Source: Actinomycetota bacterium
GTDB taxonomy: Bacteria; Actinomycetota; Acidimicrobiia; Acidimicrobiales; Microtrichaceae
Assembly: GCA_009700815.1 (NCBI GenBank)
Contig: WLLG01000013.1
Location: 1-17,701 of the forward strand
DNA length: 17,701 bases
Direction: 5' to 3'
The notes beneath the pieces were generated by a model. That model was not told the DNA's origin, did no database searches, and worked only from the letters and a program-made list of their open reading frames with translations. Position 1 is the first letter of the stretch. The number at the start of each line of letters is the position of its first letter. The translations under genes and the position numbers were made by a program. Shown piece after piece: positions 13,912 through 17,701 of this stretch.

Positions 13912-14910
13912 ATGAACCGCGAATTGATTCGTCACGCCGAGGACGCACTTCTAGAACAGCGTCGGCTGCTAAGCGCAGATGAGTTAGCGGCTCTTGCAGC
14001 TCTGGCTCCTGAGCACACGCCGGAACTCACAGCGCTGGCACATCAGGTGCGCTTGGCCTGGTGCGGTCCAGAAGTTGAAGTTGAAGGAATCCTCTCAGCC
14101 AAGACTGGCGGTTGCCCAGAGGATTGCCACTTCTGTTCGCAATCCTCCGCCTTTGATACTCCAGTAAAGGCAACCCCATTCCTTGACACCGAAGAAGTGA
14201 TTGCTGCCGCCAAAGAGACTGCGGCGCTTGGTGCCTCTGAGTTCTGCATCGTGCTAGCGATCAAGGGTCCAGATGAGCGCACTCTGAATCGCATCTTGGA
14301 ACTTATTCCTATGGTCCAAAAAGAAACTGGGCTCAACGTGGCAATCTCGGCTGGGATCTTGTCTCGAGAACAGGCGGAACGTCTCTCAGCCGGCGGCGTT
14401 CACCGCTATAACCACAACTTAGAAACTGCCCGCTCCTTCTTCCCGTCAGTGGCAACCACGCACACCTGGGAGGAGCGTTGGGATACTTGCCAACTCGTCA
14501 AGGAATACAACATGGAGTTGTGTTGCGGAGCGCTACTCGGCATGGGTGAAACAGATGCTCAGCGCCTTGAGTTGCTCGGCCAACTCGTTGAACTCAATCC
14601 CACCGAGGTACCGCTTAACTTTTTGAATCCGCGGCCGGGAACACCGCTTCAGATTCGCAAACCTATGGGCGCCATGGAAGCTCTTCGCTGGATTGCGCTC
14701 TTTAGAATTGCGCTTCCATCAGTCATTCTTCGCTACGCCGGTGGTCGAGAAATCACGCTGCGAGAACTCCAAGTGATGGGTATGACCTCTGGGATTAACG
14801 CTCTGATCGTGGGCAACTATCTAACGACTTTGGGGCGTTCCCCAGAAGAAGACTTGCAGATGCTCCAAGACCTTCAGATGCCGATTGGCGCACTTACCGG
14901 CGTGTTGTGA
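13912..14910 (+). CDS. bioB: Biotin synthase, actinobacterial (BsaP-associated) type
   Basis: This 332-aa radical SAM enzyme converts dethiobiotin to biotin. The SAM-cluster cysteines are 68, 72 and 75 (CPEDCHFCSQSS). Further signatures are EFCIVLAIKGPDER (Cys112), RYNHNLETARSFF at 165-177, LCCGALLGMGET (Cys204/205), VPLNFLNPRPGTP, RYAGGREITL and NALIVGNYLTTLGR. The EFCIV..(K/R)GPDER form and overall wording match mycobacterial BioB rather than E. coli BioB. I chose ATG 13912 because conserved sequence begins there; an in-frame TTG at 13873 would add 13 residues that look like promoter DNA. The stop overlaps the next gene by 4 bp. Confidence 0.95.
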   Translation: MNRELIRHAEDALLEQRRLLSADELAALAALAPEHTPELTALAHQVRLAWCGPEVEVEGILSAKTGGCPEDCHFCSQSSAFDTPVKATPFLDTEEVIAAAKETAALGASEFCIVLAIKGPDERTLNRILELIPMVQKETGLNVAISAGILSREQAERLSAGGVHRYNHNLETARSFFPSVATTHTWEERWDTCQLVKEYNMELCCGALLGMGETDAQRLELLGQLVELNPTEVPLNFLNPRPGTPLQIRKPMGAMEALRWIALFRIALPSVILRYAGGREITLRELQVMGMTSGINALIVGNYLTTLGRSPEEDLQMLQDLQMPIGALTGVL

Positions 14911-15122
14911 GTAGTCAAGCAGGCAACAGCCACGCGGCAGGGCCAAGTGAGTTCTGCAGTGGCTGCGGCGAGCGCCGAACTGCATGCTCAGGATGTCTGC
15001 CGGCTCTTGACCCACCTCGGTATTGCGCCACCTGTGGCACCTGGCTCTCGGTACGGGTCAGCACGGGCGGATGGGTATCTCGATGCAAGACCTGCGAATC
15101 AACAAACAGGTCAGCGTCCTGA
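14907..15122 (+). CDS. bsaP: Biotin synthase auxiliary protein BsaP-like, four CxxC motifs
   Basis: The gene starts with GTG inside GTGA, so its start overlaps the bioB stop by 4 bp and it is almost certainly translationally coupled. The 71-aa product has cysteines in four CxxC pairs: 17/20, 27/30, 40/43 and 60/63. The central LDPPRYCATCGTWLSVRVSTGGWVSRC resembles mycobacterial BsaP (Rv1590 family: EPPR(F/Y)C..CGR...V..T..GW.ARC). BsaP is required by mycobacterial-type BioB to complete biotin synthesis, reportedly through an iron-sulfur cluster. The fourth pair here is CKTC, where the mycobacterial proteins I recall have Cys followed by His; that difference is from memory. Confidence 0.88.
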   Translation: MSSQAGNSHAAGPSEFCSGCGERRTACSGCLPALDPPRYCATCGTWLSVRVSTGGWVSRCKTCESTNRSAS

Positions 15123-15150
15123 ACTGAGCGGCATATGAAGTGCCTGGATC

Positions 15151-16152
15151 TCAGCCGGGGGGATCTGTCGGAGTTTCCCGAGCACTCTCTGCTGATTCAA
15201 GCACCGCTGATTCAACCTCCGCTGCTTCAAGCACCGCTGATTCAACCTCCGCTGCTTCAAGCTCCGCTGCTTCAACCTCCGCTGCTTCAAGCTCTGCTGC
15301 TTCAAGCTCTGCTGCTTCAAGCTCGGCACTCTCAATCTCTGCCTCGGTGGGCTGCGCAAGCACTGCGATCTGTTGCCGTGACAGCCAGCCAAGCAAGACC
15401 GCAACCGCTCGCGGATCATGGCGCAGTTCGTGACCAGCACCGTTGATCAAACGAAACTCCGCATCGCCATGAGCCCGCGCTAGGGCTCGTCCGTCGTTGA
15501 GCGGGGTCAGGTCGTCGCTGTCGCCGTGAACCACGAGAAGTGGCCTCGGGGCCAATCGCTCTGCAGCTTCAACAGGGTGAACTGACTTAAACCCAGCTGC
15601 CCATTCCTCGAAAGACGGAGGAAACTCCGGGTCTTTGATTACCTGAACGTCGCGGGCGTGGCGCAAAAGTCGGCGCGGGTTGCGCGCCCAGTCTTCAAAG
15701 TCCGTTGGAGTAGCAAGCGCAGCTACTCCCATAACCGAGGGGTTGCGAGCCCCCTCGCAGACTGCGAGCGAACCACCAGTTCCGAAGCCTGCAATCCAGA
15801 CCCCCTGAACGCCCAAGCGGTTGAGTTCAGCAACGCCTGCTGCAACATCGTCAAGCCATCCGAGCATCGAGTAGTTGCCCTCCGCAGCACCACAACCACG
15901 AAAGTTCATGGCAAGCACAACCCACCCCAACTCAACTGCGATTCGATCGGCTAGTTCTGGAAACGAGACTCCCGACTGCGGAGACTCTCGACCGCGAACT
16001 GGGAAGCCGTGGCAGAGCAAGAGGCCTGGCGCGCTATGCGGTCCCTCGGGTGGCTCTGCTAGGTGCCCCCTGAGCTGTAGGTCTCCAGATGGGAACCGAT
16101 AATCCATGATCGCAGGAGCCGAGTCGGTCCCCCCTGGCTGACTCTCTGGCAT
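15151..16152 (-). CDS. Alpha/beta-hydrolase-fold protein lacking the nucleophile Ser, with an acidic repeat tail
   Basis: The protein is 333 aa. Residues ~17-262 form an alpha/beta hydrolase fold: oxyanion-type LLLCHGFP at 44-51, MNFRGCGAAEG at 82-92, and an acid in HGDSDD at 209-214. His241 lies in GAGHELRHDPRAV. The nucleophile elbow reads G-F-G-T-G (122-126), so Gly124 replaces the expected Ser. The codon is GGA, two changes away from most Ser codons. The related actinobacterial proteins I recall also read GFGTGG, so this may be a family trait. Residues ~269-325 are an AELEA/AEVES pentad repeat, then a short polar end. GAGGGG upstream of ATG 16152 supports the start. The function is unknown; ester or lipid binding without classic catalysis is possible. 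Confidence 0.82.
   Translation of the reverse strand: MPESQPGGTDSAPAIMDYRFPSGDLQLRGHLAEPPEGPHSAPGLLLCHGFPVRGRESPQSGVSFPELADRIAVELGWVVLAMNFRGCGAAEGNYSMLGWLDDVAAGVAELNRLGVQGVWIAGFGTGGSLAVCEGARNPSVMGVAALATPTDFEDWARNPRRLLRHARDVQVIKDPEFPPSFEEWAAGFKSVHPVEAAERLAPRPLLVVHGDSDDLTPLNDGRALARAHGDAEFRLINGAGHELRHDPRAVAVLLGWLSRQQIAVLAQPTEAEIESAELEAAELEAAELEAAEVEAAELEAAEVESAVLEAAEVESAVLESAESARETPTDPPG
15193..15330 (-). repeat. 15-bp tandem repeat array coding the hydrolase's acidic tail
   Basis: About nine degenerate 15-bp units (plus-strand forms such as GCTTCAACCTCCGCT) encode A(E/V)(L/V)E(A/S) pentads, residues ~275-320. The unit keeps frame, and neighbouring units vary between two main versions, which suggests expansion by slippage or unequal exchange. 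The array also gives long open frames in the other directions, which are shadows. Confidence 0.9.
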
Positions 16153-16178
16153 CAGTACCCACCCCTCGTCATTCCTGA

Positions 16179-16397
16179 TCAGCTTTCGTGGAGTGCCCGC
16201 TGCTTACGAAATAAGTGATACCCGCGATTTCGAGCCTCGGGAAGTGTGTCTGGGCCAAAGCACAAATACGTCTCGGCCAACATGAGTTCTTCTATCAGCG
16301 CTTCGTCTTCGCCCTCAAGGGCATCCACGTCGTAGACCACCTGTGTGCGCTTATCGCCCACAAACTGATTGTGTTCAAACTTCACTGGACGTTCCAT
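16179..16397 (-). CDS. 72-aa conserved-type hypothetical protein
   Basis: This small soluble acidic protein is MERPVKFEHNQFVGDKRT, then VVYDVDALEGEDEALIEELM and LAETYLCFGPDTLPEARNRGYH, with a basic end. The ordered, non-repetitive composition and an excellent ribosome site (GGAG 6 nt before the ATG) mark it as real. I believe close relatives exist in other actinomycetes but cannot name the family. There is no membrane segment and only a single Cys. It sits 73 bp after the upstream membrane protein, separated by a terminator-like hairpin, and 26 bp before the hydrolase. It may therefore lead its own transcript with the hydrolase. Confidence 0.75.
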   Translation of the reverse strand: MERPVKFEHNQFVGDKRTQVVYDVDALEGEDEALIEELMLAETYLCFGPDTLPEARNRGYHLFRKQRALHES

Positions 16398-16452
16398 CTC
16401 GTACTCCTGAACTTGTACTCGTAGTTGTCATCGTAAGGGGAATCAGCACAAA

Positions 16453-16465
16453 GGCGCTAAGCGCC
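16453..16465 (-). terminator. Intrinsic-type terminator candidate
   Basis: On the minus strand GGCGC-TTA-GCGCC (inside the 13-bp palindrome GGCGCTTAGCGCC) is followed by TTTGTG. It lies 5 nt after the stop of the membrane protein (16471), the right place for a rho-independent terminator, though stem and U-tract are short. Confidence 0.55.
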
Positions 16466-16470
16466 GGCAC

Positions 16471-16917
16471 TCATGTGGACGGATCCTGCGGAAGATCCAC
16501 CATTGGGCCGAAGGCACCAATCGCCCGGTAATACTCGGATTCGGCATCAAGTATCTGCAGAACCTGCTCGTCGTTGAGTTGCAGGTCTGAGTCACTCACC
16601 TTGCCGAGCACATAGGCAATGGGTTCATCCTCTGGCACGACCACCAAGGCAGAACCCATGTCGTCTGCTGTTGCGAGTGAAGCCACGCCCTTGTCTGCGA
16701 GGTAGTCGCAATGAAATAACAACACTGCACGAACTTCTTCAAAGCTGACTACAGATGTGAGGTCTTCCGGAAGCCGATCAGCAACAAATTCCACCGCCTC
16801 TTCAATGTCATACACACTGCGTCGAGGTCGGCGAGCAAGTGAGCCGGTCACCATTCCAATCGACACTGTGGCGATGAAGAAGGTGCACAAAATTCCCAGA
16901 GCAATCCAAAACCACAT
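16471..16917 (-). CDS. 148-aa membrane-anchored hypothetical protein
   Basis: Residues ~2-24 are a hydrophobic membrane segment (MWFWIALGILCTFFIATVSI), followed by a basic stop-transfer patch (ARRPRRS), so the rest should face the cytoplasm. The soluble part contains YDIEEAVEFVADRLP..LTSVVSFEEVRAVLLFHCDYLADKGV and a C-terminal YYRAIGAFGPMVDLP. I recognise the pattern from uncharacterised actinobacterial membrane proteins but have no function for it. ATG 16917 places the membrane helix at the N terminus. The frame opens at GTG 16989, which would add 24 residues ahead of the helix; neither start has a strong ribosome site. Confidence 0.7.
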   Translation of the reverse strand: MWFWIALGILCTFFIATVSIGMVTGSLARRPRRSVYDIEEAVEFVADRLPEDLTSVVSFEEVRAVLLFHCDYLADKGVASLATADDMGSALVVVPEDEPIAYVLGKVSDSDLQLNDEQVLQILDAESEYYRAIGAFGPMVDLPQDPST

Positions 16918-17000
16918 AGGGCACACAGTACTGCTGACGTAGCGAAACCTAGGCAGCGGCTCAGGGCACAGGTCCTCTATGTCTGCCACCTGAGGTCCCG

Positions 17001-17603
17001 CTACAAAAATGAGACCCGCTGCAGAAGCTCAACATAGGCAAGCAGCGGTTCCACTCGCAGGCCGTCAAGTTTGCCGCCGTCATCCCATCTCCGAAGTCGG
17101 ACGGCGTTTGTGCTTGCTGGGTTTCGTTCAAAGACGCGAAGTTCGGTGACGCTCATCGGTCCACCTTGCAGTTCCAAGCTGCGCACCGACCCATCTGAGA
17201 GTCCCTGAATGTAGTCGGCTTGCATGGCGCACAAATAGCGCTTCGCTCGGACATGGAGTGCAATCGGACCCGTCACGGAGGGGGGAAACAGCCCTGCTAG
17301 ATAGCGAGCGCCGACGGCCTCGTGGGTGAGATCCTGAGCAGGGACGGCGGACTCCCCCTCTGCACGGCCGGCCTGAATTGCTAGGAGATGTCCAACGTCG
17401 TGCAGCAATGCCGCTATTACAAGTTCATCCGAGGCTTCCTCGTGTAAGGCCAAGGCTGCAGTCTGCAAAGCGTGATCAATCTGGGCTAGCTCTTCGTCAT
17501 AGTGCAGCTGCCCAAATTCCTCGTACAAAGCAAGGACTGAATCAATGCTTGCAGCGCTCTCTGGACGAGGTAGTTCCGAATGGTGTTGGTACTGCGCGTT
17601 CAC
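17001..17603 (-). CDS. HD-domain protein of the PhnZ / TIGR03276 (phosphonate-associated) type
   Basis: This 200-aa predicted metal-dependent HD-fold protein has His44 in QIDHALQTA, His68-Asp69 in ALLHDVGH, His94 in LTHEAVGARYL, His117 and Lys121 in HVRAKRYLC, and Asp174/175 in RRWDD. These correspond to the six metal ligands and substrate Lys of the mixed-valent diiron oxygenases (PhnZ, TmpB). A Tyr-Asp-Glu-Glu (35-38) precedes the first His, as in the PhnZ substrate-gating Tyr/Glu pair. PhnZ cleaves hydroxylated aminoethylphosphonate to glycine and phosphate; TmpB acts on a trimethylated analogue. The exact substrate here cannot be assigned. The GTG start overlaps the upstream gene's stop as GTGA, so the two are coupled. 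Confidence 0.82.
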   Translation of the reverse strand: MNAQYQHHSELPRPESAASIDSVLALYEEFGQLHYDEELAQIDHALQTAALALHEEASDELVIAALLHDVGHLLAIQAGRAEGESAVPAQDLTHEAVGARYLAGLFPPSVTGPIALHVRAKRYLCAMQADYIQGLSDGSVRSLELQGGPMSVTELRVFERNPASTNAVRLRRWDDGGKLDGLRVEPLLAYVELLQRVSFL

Positions 17604-17701
17604 CCGACAGACCGGCCTTGGAAGTCTCCGATTAGTGAGACTCGAACCCGTCCCTCGGCTGCTTCTCCGGCTGCAAATTCTGCAACCTTGCGCTCGTAGT
17701 A
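17600..17701 (-). CDS. C-terminal 33 residues of an upstream gene, partial
   Basis: A frame open at the window edge reads YYERKVAEFAAGEA and so on, ending in LIGDFQGRSVG and TGA (17602-17600). Its stop overlaps the GTG start of the HD-domain gene by 4 bp, so the two are translationally coupled and probably functional partners. PhnZ-like enzymes usually pair with a 2-oxoglutarate dioxygenase (PhnY/TmpA), so that is an expectation. The fragment is too short for me to confirm it. Confidence 0.65.
   Translation of the reverse strand, partial: YYERKVAEFAAGEAAEGRVRVSLIGDFQGRSVG

Noticed and set aside
15135..15446. Plus-strand frames across the hydrolase tail (LIQPPLLQAP and STADSTSAAS types) and a minus-strand QQSLKQRRL frame
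   Set aside because: These are shadows of the 15-bp repeat read in other frames. The coding frame is fixed by the hydrolase fold upstream.
15140..16152. Apparent inverted similarity between the two ends of the hydrolase gene (MPESQPGG at the start, MPGSQPGG in the opposite frame at the end)
   Set aside because: The nucleotide match is partial and short; nothing resembles IS ends, target duplications or a transposase.

Overview
This looks like a chromosomal segment of a moderate-GC (mid-50s % by eye) actinomycete. The lineage signals are a homodimeric AceE-type pyruvate dehydrogenase E1, a BioB followed by a BsaP-like zinc-ribbon-style auxiliary protein, a DprE2-like short-chain dehydrogenase, and the neighbourhood of E2 (dlaT), a TIGR01777 epimerase, lipB and lipA. 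That neighbourhood recalls the mycobacterial Rv2215-Rv2218 region. Frequent GTG/TTG starts and 4-bp GTGA overlaps fit too. I see no phage, IS, CRISPR, tRNA or rRNA. The placement is by family resemblance only; a freshwater or marine actinobacterial group is possible but unproven.

Positions 1-5392, minus strand: a lipoyl/2-oxoacid dehydrogenase block. Read 5' to 3' it holds a 58-aa membrane protein, lpd (E3), dlaT (E2 with one lipoyl domain), then one 615-aa ORF fusing LipB (octanoyltransferase) to LipA (lipoyl synthase), then the start of an unrecognised gene. The block therefore makes the lipoylated E2, its reoxidising E3 and the two enzymes that build lipoate on it. The matching E1, aceE, lies at 11063-13810 on the other strand. 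Positions 5478-8556, plus strand: DprE2-like SDR, TIGR01777 epimerase, SRPBCC protein and HAD-IB hydrolase, ending in a 22-bp tandem repeat and a strong bidirectional terminator. Positions 8644-10973: an HSD10-like SDR with a TetR-type palindrome directly upstream, a small J-domain protein, and an RNase HI fused to a SLOG-like Rossmann domain.

Positions 11063-15122, plus strand: aceE, bioB, bsaP, with bioB and bsaP translationally coupled. Positions 15151-17701, minus strand: an alpha/beta hydrolase-fold protein lacking the nucleophile serine and carrying an acidic pentad-repeat tail, two conserved-type hypotheticals (one membrane-anchored), a PhnZ/TIGR03276-like HD-domain oxygenase candidate, and the 3' end of an upstream gene.

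The standout is the LipB-LipA fusion beside its E2 substrate. Next in interest are the RNase HI-SLOG fusion, the Ser-less hydrolase family member, and the stop/start duplication after lipA. No gap without a gene exceeds about 170 bp.
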